A stretch of DNA of 62,904 bases, from the NCBI GenBank assembly GCA_005223075.1, contig NJBO01000005.1, positions 1-62,904 on the forward strand, in the 5' to 3' direction. The DNA is from a candidate division TA06 bacterium B3_TA06 (GTDB lineage Bacteria; Hydrothermota; Tepidihabitantia; B3-TA06). The notes beneath the pieces are model-generated. The model saw only the letters and a list, made by a program, of their open reading frames with translations, searched no databases and was not told where the DNA came from. Position 1 is the stretch's first letter, and each line of letters opens with the position of its first letter. Below, one piece after another: positions 41,401 to 48,840 of this stretch. Made by a program: the position numbers and the translations under genes.

Positions 41401-41495
41401 TTGACCTTGCCGGGTTCACCAATCAGGACCTTGTATCGGCGTTCGAGCAGCTGATGTGGGAAGAGGACGATATAATCGGGTGCTGTGGAGTATAG
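38433..41495 (+). CDS. hdrA: full-length HdrA-like electron-bifurcating flavoprotein (double FAD-domain form)
   Basis: 1020 residues. First FAD domain (IGGGIAGIQAALDLADGG at the N-terminus), inserted ferredoxin (CTACNLCAVHCP, CIGCGLCANICPP), then the HdrA pattern CIGSRDRHINRPYCSSVCCM. A second FAD-domain half begins near residue 590 (IGGGVAGMSAAKTISQAG) with CVGSRNDEHPYCSRVCC, and the C-terminus has two 4Fe-4S sites (CIGCGYCVEVCPYGA, CKGCGGCAASC). HdrA bifurcates electrons between ferredoxin and a high-potential acceptor. No HdrB or HdrC gene is in the window. It was probably once followed directly by mvhD (45741); see the C-terminal remnants at 42895 and 45509. Confidence 0.88.
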   Translation: MVKVNAKKPIKGSALVIGGGIAGIQAALDLADGGIKAYLVDSKPTIGGVMAQLDKTFPTNDCSMCILSPKLVDTGRHLNINIITNTELVALDGKAGNFIAKLRKHARYIDIEACTACNLCAVHCPVSAIDSYNEGLSERRAAYISYPQAVPLAYAIDRDKCIGCGLCANICPPDAVRYNDKDNETEIEVGAVLLAPGFDEFDAKRLSEYGYGRYPNVLTSIEFERFMSSSGPTAGHILRPSDGKEVGKVAWIQCIGSRDRHINRPYCSSVCCMYATKEAIIAAEHAPQMQKIIFYMDIRAYGKDFDKYIDRAQEQFGVRYVRGRVAKVVEDPVTKEVSLTYETDDGKLATETFDMVVLSVGLEPPKSSPELAEALGIELDEYGFVKTSTFAPMLTTRYGVFVAGAASAPKDIPESVAQASGAVGMVQGLLGEARNTEVKAKDLPLERDVFTEPPRIGVFVCHCGINIGLVVNVPEVVEYAKTLPNVAFATENLYTCSSDTQEKIKEIINNFRLNRVVVSACTPRTHEPLFQSTIREAGLNKYLFEMANIRDQDSWVHMYEPEKATAKAKDLVRMAVAKAARLKALPNIELPVTKRALVIGGGVAGMSAAKTISQAGFETVLIEKSAELGGNLTHLTKTLWGEDAQVFLAELIAQVEEDTNITVHKNAEVQSVEGFVGSFKTTLSNGEVIEHGATIIATGAVEYQPKPDEYLSGDPLIVTQRELEESLHKGNFNAKTVVMIQCVGSRNDEHPYCSRVCCTEAIKNALTIKERSPDTEVVIMFRDLRTYGLKELAYEKARQRGVLFMRFDQRKEPQIVDKNGTITVRIMDELIGKEVEFSPDLIALSTGIVAEKEANKILAQLYKVPLNEDGFFLEAHMKLRPVDFATDGVYLCGLAHAPKFIDEAIAQAAATAARALLILNKDKIEAEGKIALTNERTCIGCGYCVEVCPYGAIALEEKRVLGIEKKVASVNAALCKGCGGCAASCRSNSIDLAGFTNQDLVSAFEQLMWEEDDIIGCCGV

Positions 41496-41735
41496 GATAT
41501 TTGAGATGGTAAGATTTTTCATTCCACCCCCTCTTACCTCTCCTTACGGAGAGGCATTCTCCCCCATCAAGGGGGAGATATTGGGGCGGTTGGCTTTTAG
41601 TCCGGTGACCAAAAGCTTCCTTAAATCTACCCCTCCCTCGACGGGACAGCGTGCCCCTTGAGTGCTTTATGCGCTCATAGGGTAGGGGGGCAAGGGGGAG
41701 GGTGAAAATGGATCGTTAGTGAAAGTGAGTTTGTG
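41496..41735. repeat. ~235-bp repeated spacer, copy 1
   Basis: From GATGGTAAGATT to GGGGGAGGGTGAA, with ACGGGACAGCGTGCCCC in the middle. The same spacer occurs at 42934-43152 after propeller gene 1, and a degenerate version at 45548-45740. It contains several C-run/G-run hairpins. No gene is seen. Confidence 0.8.
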
Positions 41736-42893
41736 ATGGATAAAGAACCTCGCATCTTAATGCTTTGTGTAATGCTCCTGCTTATCTCAGGATGCAAATC
41801 GGATAGACCTGGTACGCTGAAGTGGAAGTACAAAACTAATGGCTCGATTGTATCATCACCTGCAATTGGACATGACGGCACAGTGTACATCACTTCGGGT
41901 GATAGTTGTTTGTATGCTTTTAGTTCGAAAGGGAAACTCAAGTGGAGGTTTAAGACTGAGGGGAAAATATTCGCTTCACCTTCCATAGGGGCTGATGGAA
42001 CGGTATACATCTCACCATGGGATCCTTATACATATGCGGTTACACCTGAGGGCAAGCTGAAATGGAAATGTAAGACCTACTATTCTAGTTCATCGCCTGT
42101 GATCGGTCAGGACGGAACTGTATATGTTGCGGCTCACAGTAGTCATCTCTATGCAATCACACCTGAAGGGGAGCTGAAGTGGGAATCTTCACAGATTAAA
42201 GGCTTGACGATAATGTTTCCTCCAGCGATAGGGTTAGATGGCACGCTATATGTCAGTGTGGATAATATAATTTATGCGGTCGATACGCTGGGTAATCTTA
42301 AGTGGAGCTTTGAAGTTCCTGGTTTGTGGGTACGTACTATCTCCCCTCTGGCTATAGATAAGCAGGGTAAGGTTTGCTTTTGTACAAATTCGGGAGGTTT
42401 TTACATTCTTACGCCTGAGGGAGAATATAACTACTGTCTTGACTTGCTTGTTACGTCCGAGTGGACTTCGGCAGCAATAGATTCTGATGGTGCAGTTTAC
42501 CTGGGTGGTTTCTTTCTACACGTTTTGAACCCAGATTACTCTAGAAAAGGTATATATAACGATTATATAGGTATTGAATCTGTCCCCGCCATAGGTTCAA
42601 ATGGTATCATATACTTTGGTGCGACGGACTATAAGGGTAGGAAAGTAGGCAACATGCGGCAGGTGAACTATCTTTACGCGGTTACCCCCGAAGGTGAACG
42701 CAAGTGGAGATATAAAACCGGCGGCGAGATAAAATCTTCGCCAGCTATCGATCTGGATGGAACCGTATACGTTGGATCGTTGGACAGTTGTGTTTATGCA
42801 ATTCGAAGCGACTCCAAGGGTCTTGCTGACAGCCCCTGGCCAAAGTTTCAGCACGATAACCAGAATACCGGAAGGGTAGGCGGAGGAAACTAA
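41736..42893 (+). CDS. PQQ-like beta-propeller lipoprotein 1
   Basis: About 385 residues. Lipobox LLLISGCKSD gives a lipid-anchored protein. At least six repeats of the type GTVYITSGDSCLYAF / GKLKWRFKTEG form a PQQ-type propeller, and it ends PWPKFQHDNQNTGR, common in surface-exposed propellers. The first eight residues MDKEPRIL closely resemble the start of the MvhD protein at 45741 (MDKAPRIL), suggesting the start region was taken over from an mvhD copy. Its role inside a redox operon is unclear; it may be unrelated cargo. Confidence 0.8.
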   Translation: MDKEPRILMLCVMLLLISGCKSDRPGTLKWKYKTNGSIVSSPAIGHDGTVYITSGDSCLYAFSSKGKLKWRFKTEGKIFASPSIGADGTVYISPWDPYTYAVTPEGKLKWKCKTYYSSSSPVIGQDGTVYVAAHSSHLYAITPEGELKWESSQIKGLTIMFPPAIGLDGTLYVSVDNIIYAVDTLGNLKWSFEVPGLWVRTISPLAIDKQGKVCFCTNSGGFYILTPEGEYNYCLDLLVTSEWTSAAIDSDGAVYLGGFFLHVLNPDYSRKGIYNDYIGIESVPAIGSNGIIYFGATDYKGRKVGNMRQVNYLYAVTPEGERKWRYKTGGEIKSSPAIDLDGTVYVGSLDSCVYAIRSDSKGLADSPWPKFQHDNQNTGRVGGGN

Positions 42894-42894
42894 A

Positions 42895-42933
42895 TGGAAA
42901 GAAGACGATATCGTGCGATGCTGCGGTATCTAG
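42895..42933 (+). pseudogene. hdrA C-terminal tail remnant (copy A)
   Basis: Thirteen codons right after the propeller stop read WKEDDIVRCCGI-stop, aligning codon by codon with the hdrA end WEEDDIIGCCGV-stop (41457-41495). The changes are largely synonymous or conservative, so this is the tail of a diverged HdrA paralogue rather than a fresh duplicate. Confidence 0.75.
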
Positions 42934-43152
42934 GGACTTAGGATGGTAAGATTATTGTTTCACCCCCTCTTTTATTCTCCCCGGTCAAGGGAGAGATATT
43001 GGGGAGGTTGGCTTTTAGTTCAAGGACTAAAGGCTTCCTTAGGTTTACCCCTCCCTCGACGGGACAGCGTGCCCCTTTAGTGCTTTATGCGCTCATAGGA
43101 TAGGGGGTAAGGGGGAGGGTGAAGAGCTACACTTCGGAAAGGAGAGTCGATA
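42934..43152. repeat. ~220-bp repeated spacer, copy 2
   Basis: Closely similar to 41500-41735 over its length, including GATGGTAAGATT, GCTTTTAGTTCAAGGACTAA and ACGGGACAGCGTGCCCC. It precedes propeller gene 2. Confidence 0.8.
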
Positions 43153-44289
43153 ATGGATAAAGAATCTCATATCTTAGTGTTTTGTGCAATGCTTTTGCTT
43201 ATCTCAGGGTGCAAAACCGAGGAGCCTGATACGCTCAAGTGGAAGTACAAGACTGACGGTTCGATATTGTCATCCCCGGCAATCGGACATAACGGCACAG
43301 TGTACATCACTTCGGGTGATAGTTGTTTGTATGCTTTTAGTTCGAAAGGGAAACTCAAGTGGAGGTTTAAGACTGAGGGGAAAATATTCGCTACACCTTC
43401 CATAGGAGCTGATGGTACGATATACATCTCATCATGGGATGCTTATACTTATGCTATTACTCCTGATGGCGAACTGAAATGGGAATATGAGACCCAGTCC
43501 GTATCATCGCCTGCGATTGCTAATGATAGAACACTATTAGTTGCGAATATCCATGCTCATCTTTTTGCTATCACGCCAGAAGGAAAGCTGAAGTGGAAAT
43601 CTTCCCTGGATACTAGTTTGAATATTTTCCCTCCTGTTATAGCGGCAGGTGGTGCGGTGTATTCGGGGGGATCTAATAAAGTATACGCCCATGATTCTCT
43701 GGGTAATCTTAAGTGGAGTTTTGAGGTTCCTGATACGTGCCCTACTACCACTGCTCCCTTGGCGATAGAAAGTGATGGCAATATTTGCTTTTGTACGAAT
43801 GGGGGTGGTTTTTACGTTCTTACGCCTCAAGGAAAGCTTAAAGCCCGGCTTGGTCCTCAACATGTTCTTACGAACGAGTTGGCGTCTCCTGTGATAGGTT
43901 CGGATGGAACAATATATGTGAATTCTGATGGCTGCCTCTGGGCGATTAATCCAACGGGAGATTTGAAATGGCGATATAGAATCGATAGCACTTTAAGAGT
44001 TTTTTCTCCTGCATCTCCTGCAGTAGGTTCAGATGGTACAATTTATATCGGAACTAAGGATCGAGGGTTAATTGCATTAAATGCCGATGGTTCTCTGAGA
44101 TGGGAAGCAGATATTGACAGTGAAATTTTCAGTTCGCCTGCTATTAGTGATGATGGTTTTATTTATGTAGGTTCTAAAGATGGCTACCTTTATGCCATCC
44201 ACTCCGACTCCAAAGGACTGGCAGATTCGCCGTGGCCCAAGTATCAACACGATAATCAGAACACGGGTCGGGCAGGCGGAGGAATATGA
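43153..44289 (+). CDS. PQQ-like beta-propeller lipoprotein 2
   Basis: 378 residues, a tandem paralogue of the 41736 gene and nearly identical in its first ~100 residues. Start MDKESHIL, lipobox LLLISGCKTE, then propeller blades (GTVYITSGDSCLYAF, GTIYIGTKDRGLIAL). It ends PWPKYQHDNQNTGRAGGG and overlaps propeller gene 3 by 4 nt. The near-identity of the N-terminal halves with gene 1 points to recent duplication or gene conversion. Confidence 0.8.
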   Translation: MDKESHILVFCAMLLLISGCKTEEPDTLKWKYKTDGSILSSPAIGHNGTVYITSGDSCLYAFSSKGKLKWRFKTEGKIFATPSIGADGTIYISSWDAYTYAITPDGELKWEYETQSVSSPAIANDRTLLVANIHAHLFAITPEGKLKWKSSLDTSLNIFPPVIAAGGAVYSGGSNKVYAHDSLGNLKWSFEVPDTCPTTTAPLAIESDGNICFCTNGGGFYVLTPQGKLKARLGPQHVLTNELASPVIGSDGTIYVNSDGCLWAINPTGDLKWRYRIDSTLRVFSPASPAVGSDGTIYIGTKDRGLIALNADGSLRWEADIDSEIFSSPAISDDGFIYVGSKDGYLYAIHSDSKGLADSPWPKYQHDNQNTGRAGGGI

Positions 44290-45507
44290 TTATGCGTGGA
44301 CGACACCATCAGTTGCTGAAAGGTAAGTTGAGGATTCCTGGCATCTTGCTTCTCAGTGCAGTATTATTGGTCTCCACTCAATGCAAATCGGATAGACCTA
44401 GTACGCTCAAGTGGAAGTACAAGACTGGCGGTCCGATAAGGTATTCCCCGGCAATCGGACATGACGGTACGGTATACGTCACCTCAATGGACAGTTGTCT
44501 GTATGCTTTTAGTCCTGAAGGGAACCTCAAGTGGAGTTTTAAGACTGACGGGCAAATAGCCGCTTCACCTTCCATAGGGGCTGATGGTACAGTATACATC
44601 AACCCATGGGATCCTTATACATATGCGATTACACCTGAAGGCAAGCTGAAATGGAAATATGAGACCAACTACTCCAGTTCATCTCCTGTAATAGGTCAGG
44701 ACGGTACGGTTTTCGTTTCTAGTAATAGGTGCTCATCTCTATGCAATCACACCTAGAGGGGAGCTGAAGTGGGAATCATCACAACTTAAAGGCTTGATGA
44801 CAATGTTTCCTCCAGCGATAGGGTTAGATGGCACGTTATATGTCAGTGTGGGTAATATAATTTATGCGGTCGATACACTGGGTAATCTTAAGTGGAGCTT
44901 TGAAGTTCCCGGTACGTGGCTCACTTCCACCATTTCTTCTATGGCGACAGATGGTGAAGGCAATATATGTTTTTGTACAGACGGGGGTAGTTTTTGTGTC
45001 ATTACTCCCCTAGGGGAGCTTAAAATAAGGCTTGACATTTTACAATATGTTGTTTGGACATCGGAGTGGACTTCGCCAGCAATAGATACTGACGGTACAA
45101 TATATTTAGGAGGGAACCATTTCAGCGTTCTGAACTCGGACTACACAGAAAAATGGAGACTTAACGAAGAAATTGGTTACGGTAGTGTCAAATCCACCCC
45201 AATCATAGGCTCTGATGGAACCATATACTTCGGTGTGAACGACTGGGTGGGTAGGAAATTAAGTAACATGCAGCTGGTAGGTTACCTTTACGCTTTTACG
45301 CCTGAAGGCAAACGCAAGTGGAGATATAGGGTCGGCGGCGAGATAAAATCTTCGCCAGCGATAGGATCAGATGGAACCGTATACGTTGGGTCACTGGATA
45401 GCTGTTTTTACGCGGTTCACAGCGATTCCAAAGGTCTAGCCTCCTCGCCCTGGCCCAAGTTCCAGCATGACAACCAGAACACAGGAAGGGCTGGCGGAGG
45501 AAACTAA
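44286..45507 (+). pseudogene. PQQ-like beta-propeller lipoprotein 3, frameshifted
   Basis: The N-terminal part (44286-44756) has its own signal sequence, unlike copies 1 and 2 (GILLLSAVLLVSTQCKSD), and breaks near 44730: the frame reads SSNRCSSLCNHT-stop, while the other copies read SSHLYAITPEGELKW. The +1-shifted frame resumes with AHLYAITPRGELKW and runs to 45507. A single-base indel therefore splits the gene. It could be a true pseudogene or a sequencing error. Confidence 0.75.
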
Positions 45508-45508
45508 A

Positions 45509-45547
45509 TGGAAAGAAGACGATATCGTGAGATGTTGCGGGATATAG
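45509..45547 (+). pseudogene. hdrA C-terminal tail remnant (copy B)
   Basis: Encodes the same WKEDDIVRCCGI-stop as 42895-42933, with several synonymous differences, immediately after the propeller 3 stop. A degenerate copy of the repeated spacer follows to 45740. Confidence 0.75.
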
Positions 45548-45740
45548 GGAATTAAGATGAGTGTAGGTTCCAAGTTTTCGATTTCACCCTCCCCCTTACC
45601 AGCCTTGGGCTGTCCCATCAAGGGAGGGGACAAGAAAGGGTATGCCTTGCTTCTTGCGAAAAGTAATTACTTCCACAATACCTCCCCCTTGATGGGGGAG
45701 GATAAAGGAGGGGGTGAGAACCAGACGAAAGCGAGTTTCA

Positions 45741-46172
45741 ATGGATAAAGCCCCAAGAATCTTAGCGTTCTTGTGTAACTGGTGCTCCTATGCCGGAGCT
45801 GACCTGGCAGGGACGTCGCGTATTCAGTATCCCACCACACTGCGCGTGTTACGCGTTCCGTGTTCGGCCAGGGTGAATCCCCAGTTTATCCTTAAAGCGC
45901 TTCAGGAAGGCGCTGACGGGGTGCTGGTCTCAGGATGCCATCCAGGCGACTGCCACTATCTTGAGGGTAACTACTACGCCCGCCGCAAGTTCGCAACGAT
46001 GCTCGACTTACTCGAATACGTGGGTCTGGAGAAAGGCCGGGTTCGCTTCTCCTGGGTCTCTGCCGCCGAGGGCGGAAAGTTCGCAGAGGTGGTCAAAGAG
46101 GTGACCAACGGAGTCAAGGCAGTTAAGGATACAACCCAGTTCCTCAAGAAGAGGGAGTGGCCGAATGAGTAA
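45741..46172 (+). CDS. mvhD: MvhD/FlxD-like electron-transfer protein
   Basis: 143 residues. All family features are intact: LCNWCSYAGADLAGTSR, VPCSARVNPQ, GADGVLVSGCHPGDCHY and FSWVSAAEGGKFAEVV. MvhD links a hydrogenase or NADH module to HdrA through a 2Fe-2S cluster. Start ATG 45741 gives MDKAPRIL; the longer frame from 45714 lacks support. In most genomes mvhD lies next to hdrA; here three propeller genes separate them. Confidence 0.9.
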   Translation: MDKAPRILAFLCNWCSYAGADLAGTSRIQYPTTLRVLRVPCSARVNPQFILKALQEGADGVLVSGCHPGDCHYLEGNYYARRKFATMLDLLEYVGLEKGRVRFSWVSAAEGGKFAEVVKEVTNGVKAVKDTTQFLKKREWPNE

Positions 46173-46253
46173 TCTCACTGATAAGATACGCGAGGAAGTT
46201 GGTAGGGGCACGGCATGCCGTGCCCCTACTTTGGGACTGGCCGAATGAATACG
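46155..46253. repeat. 80-bp duplicated junction with 28-nt perfect palindrome
   Basis: TGGCCGAATGA with its flanks occurs at 46155-46173 and again at 46235-46253 (17 of 19 bases match). Between them lie a short coding remnant (MSNLTDKIREEV, from ATG 46165), which mirrors the start of the gene at 46690 (MSNLTEAIREQA) with other codons, and a perfect palindrome at 46202-46229 (half-site GTAGGGGCACGGCA). Confidence 0.75.
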
Positions 46254-46706
46254 GGGCTTTCAAATATAACTAAAGGCAAGATAGGCGAATTAGAAGTAAT
46301 TAAGACCTTGCTTTCGTGGGGACTTGAGGTTTACATTGCAGCGGTAGATGAAAAACATACCGATATTCTTATTCGACGCGAAACCATGAGGAGACCCTAC
46401 CTGCGTATTCAAGTCAAAACAAGATTTTCTGATGGTGAATTTCAGTTAGATAAGTACCCTAATAAAGAGGACTTTTGGTTTGTCTTTGTTCTTGTGGATA
46501 ATGACGAGGTAATCAACCATTGGATCATTCCCGCAACGAAGCTAAACAGTAAAGAGTGTAAAGAATATCTAAAGAGTAACGGCAAGGCAATAAGATTAGC
46601 AGGGAAGGAAAAGAAAAACTGGTATTTTAATCTGCAGGGAACGAAATACTTCGGATTGGAGTCTTTGAAAGAGTGGAGTCAAGGAAAGAATGTCAAATTT
46701 GACTGA
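46245..46706 (+). CDS. PD-(D/E)XK endonuclease-like protein inserted in the operon
   Basis: 153 residues from ATG 46245, whose start context is the duplicated TGGCCGAATGA. KGKIGELEVIKTLLSWGLEV, then KHTDILIRRE and LRIQVKTRF fit the small PD-(D/E)XK family (PF11645-like) with Asp and Q-x-K. It is A/T-rich unlike its neighbours and splits a normally contiguous mvhD-flxC pair, so it was probably acquired. It overlaps the next gene by 17 nt. Confidence 0.65.
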   Translation: MNTGLSNITKGKIGELEVIKTLLSWGLEVYIAAVDEKHTDILIRRETMRRPYLRIQVKTRFSDGEFQLDKYPNKEDFWFVFVLVDNDEVINHWIIPATKLNSKECKEYLKSNGKAIRLAGKEKKNWYFNLQGTKYFGLESLKEWSQGKNVKFD

Positions 46707-47643
46707 AGCAATCCGGGAACAAGCCCGTAAGATACTTGCTGACAAGAAGATAGATCTGGTCATCGGCTACGCAGAGGGCGATAACCCCATGCGCACCCAG
46801 CTGGTGTTCATCGACAAGGTCGAGGATATCGATAAACTCGTCTGGCCGTCGTTCGGTCTCATAAATCTCGCCAACTATCTCCTCAGATATAAAAATACCC
46901 CGCACAAGATAGGCATAGTGGCCAAGGGGTGCGACTCCCGTTCCATCGTGGCCTTACTCAAGGAAAATCAAATAGATAGGGACCGGCTCTACATCATCGG
47001 GGTTAACTGCCCGGGGATGCTGTCGCGGCAGGTGGCAAGGGAAAAGGTGGGGGAGATCATTACCGCTGAAGATAAAGGGGACGGCAACTGGAAATTAACC
47101 ACAGTCGAGGGAACCAAAGAAATCTCCTGTTTTGACCTAATGCCCTCTAACTGCGTGGCTTGCAGGCATCACGCCCCGGTTATCTCCGACGTAATCGTGG
47201 GTGATCCTGTCACCGAACCCGAAGGCGACGGCTATGACGACATCCGCGAGTTCGAGCAAAAGTCTCCAGCGGAACGCCATGAATGCCTCAAGCAGGAAAT
47301 GGCCAACTGCATCCGGTGCTACGCGTGCCGACAGGCGTGTCCCACCTGTAACTGTGACGAGTGCTTTGTAGACGTCACCCAGCCCAAGTGGGTGGACAAG
47401 GGGGTGGAGCCTACAGATGTCGCAATATGGCAGCTTATACGAACCTATCACCAGGCCGGGCGGTGCGTGGACTGCGGTGCGTGCGAGGAGGCGTGTCCGG
47501 CGGGTGTGAAATTGTTATGGCTGACCCGGAAGATGAACCTGGTGGTGCGCGAGCGGTTCGGATTCGAAGCAGGCGTTGACCCCGAGGCACTGCCGCCACT
47601 GGCTACATACAAGAAGGAAGACCCCCAGGAGTTCATCTTATGA
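46690..47643 (+). CDS. FrhB/FdhB-like iron-sulfur oxidoreductase subunit (FlxC-like)
   Basis: 317 residues. The N-terminal part resembles coenzyme F420 hydrogenase/dehydrogenase beta-type proteins (GIVAKGCDSRSIVALLKENQ, YIIGVNCPGM); the C-terminal part has two 4Fe-4S sites (CIRCYACRQACPTCNCDEC and CVDCGACEEACPAG). Such proteins accompany HdrA and MvhD in Flx-type NADH-linked bifurcating complexes. ATG overlap of 4 nt with the next gene. Confidence 0.75.
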   Translation: MSNLTEAIREQARKILADKKIDLVIGYAEGDNPMRTQLVFIDKVEDIDKLVWPSFGLINLANYLLRYKNTPHKIGIVAKGCDSRSIVALLKENQIDRDRLYIIGVNCPGMLSRQVAREKVGEIITAEDKGDGNWKLTTVEGTKEISCFDLMPSNCVACRHHAPVISDVIVGDPVTEPEGDGYDDIREFEQKSPAERHECLKQEMANCIRCYACRQACPTCNCDECFVDVTQPKWVDKGVEPTDVAIWQLIRTYHQAGRCVDCGACEEACPAGVKLLWLTRKMNLVVRERFGFEAGVDPEALPPLATYKKEDPQEFIL

Positions 47644-48650
47644 TTAAGATCAATGACCTTAGGACCTTATTTGAACATCTCAAGCGCGAGAGTCAAATTG
47701 TTGGACTAAAGAAAGATGGTAGTCGTTATTTCTATCAGGTCATTGATCTTTACGACGATTGGGAATCGTCGGTCTTGCTAGGCAACTTCTCGCCCAAAGA
47801 GGTCTTCTTTCCGCAAGACGAGGTGCTGTTTTACTTCAAGGCCCAGAAGACGATTCTTCCCAAGGATGAGGTCAAACCCAACGTTCTGTGGGGTGTGCGT
47901 CCCTGCGACATTGCCGGAATCGGTGAACTGGAGCGGATGTTCAACCAGGAGGGGGAGGAGGGCTATAAGGATCCTTACTTCATCCAGCGGTTTGACAAGA
48001 CCCTCATCGTGGGCCTGGCCTGCACCGAGCCCTGGCCTTCATGCTTCTGCACCTCGGTGGAGGGTTCTCCTTACAAGTCCGAGGGCGCGGACATCTTCAT
48101 CTATCCTACGGAGGATGGGTATCTTATAGAGACGCCATCGAAGAAGGGGGAGGCAGCTATCGAAGGTCTGGACGTTGAGGAAGTCGGGGATGTCTCCCAG
48201 TTGGAGGTCGACCGCCGTCGAGCGGAGTCAAAAATCAAGAAGTATGAGTTTGGGAGTGTTACGGGGGGCATTGCCGACAAGCTCAAACAGATGATCGACA
48301 GTTCCTTCTGGGACTCGATCCACTCGGCGTGCATCGGGTGCGGGACGTGCGCGTTCGTGTGCCCTTCCTGCCACTGCTTTGACGTAAGCGATGCGTCCAG
48401 GGGTGCGCGGGGGCTTCGTTCCCGTCAGTGGGACTCGTGTCTCTACGAGGGCTACACCCTGGAGACCTCGGGTCACAACCCCAGGCCGTCGGGCTCGCAG
48501 CGCTGGCGCCAGCGCCTCAATCACAAGTTCAACTACTTCGTTGAAGTCTTTGGTATGTATCAGTGCCTCGGCTGCGGTCGCTGCGGAAGAGCGTGCCCGG
48601 TGAATATAAATATCGCTGAGATTGCCGCAAAAGCAATTTCCTGGGAATAG
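47640..48650 (+). CDS. AsrA/HydB-like (FlxB-like) 4Fe-4S subunit
   Basis: 336 residues and a paralogue of the 8908-9930 protein: VRPCDIAGIGELERM, CTEPWPSCFC, then CIGCGTCAFVCPSCHCFD and CLGCGRCGRACPVNI. It is the last gene of the HdrA operon. In FlxABCD-Hdr complexes an equivalent subunit connects an FAD/NAD protein to MvhD. No FlxA-like flavoprotein is encoded beside it; NuoEF may take that role, or the AsrB-like protein from the hydrogenase operon could be shared. Confidence 0.8.
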   Translation: MIKINDLRTLFEHLKRESQIVGLKKDGSRYFYQVIDLYDDWESSVLLGNFSPKEVFFPQDEVLFYFKAQKTILPKDEVKPNVLWGVRPCDIAGIGELERMFNQEGEEGYKDPYFIQRFDKTLIVGLACTEPWPSCFCTSVEGSPYKSEGADIFIYPTEDGYLIETPSKKGEAAIEGLDVEEVGDVSQLEVDRRRAESKIKKYEFGSVTGGIADKLKQMIDSSFWDSIHSACIGCGTCAFVCPSCHCFDVSDASRGARGLRSRQWDSCLYEGYTLETSGHNPRPSGSQRWRQRLNHKFNYFVEVFGMYQCLGCGRCGRACPVNINIAEIAAKAISWE

Positions 48651-48840
48651 CCTTAGTAAGGACCGATCCACCACAATATGTCATTGCGAGCAAGTCGAAG
48701 ACTTGCGTGGCAATCTCATAGCAGAAAGATCGTAGGGGCGTACCTTCAGGTGCGCCCGTGCCGGTATTTAAGTAATCGGGCCGACCTGAAGGTCGGCCCC
48801 TACATTTGATCCCCCTATAGTTCCCCCTTAATAAGGGGGA
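48651..48840. repeat. repeat-rich spacer after the HdrA operon
   Basis: A TCATTGCGAGC...TGGCAATCTCAT module (48679-48720), the hairpins GGGGCGTACC..GGTGCGCCC and GGGCCGACC..GGTCGGCCC (48735-48802), and a partial copy of the G/C-run repeat (48810-48842). No gene is seen. It separates convergent genes. Confidence 0.65.
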
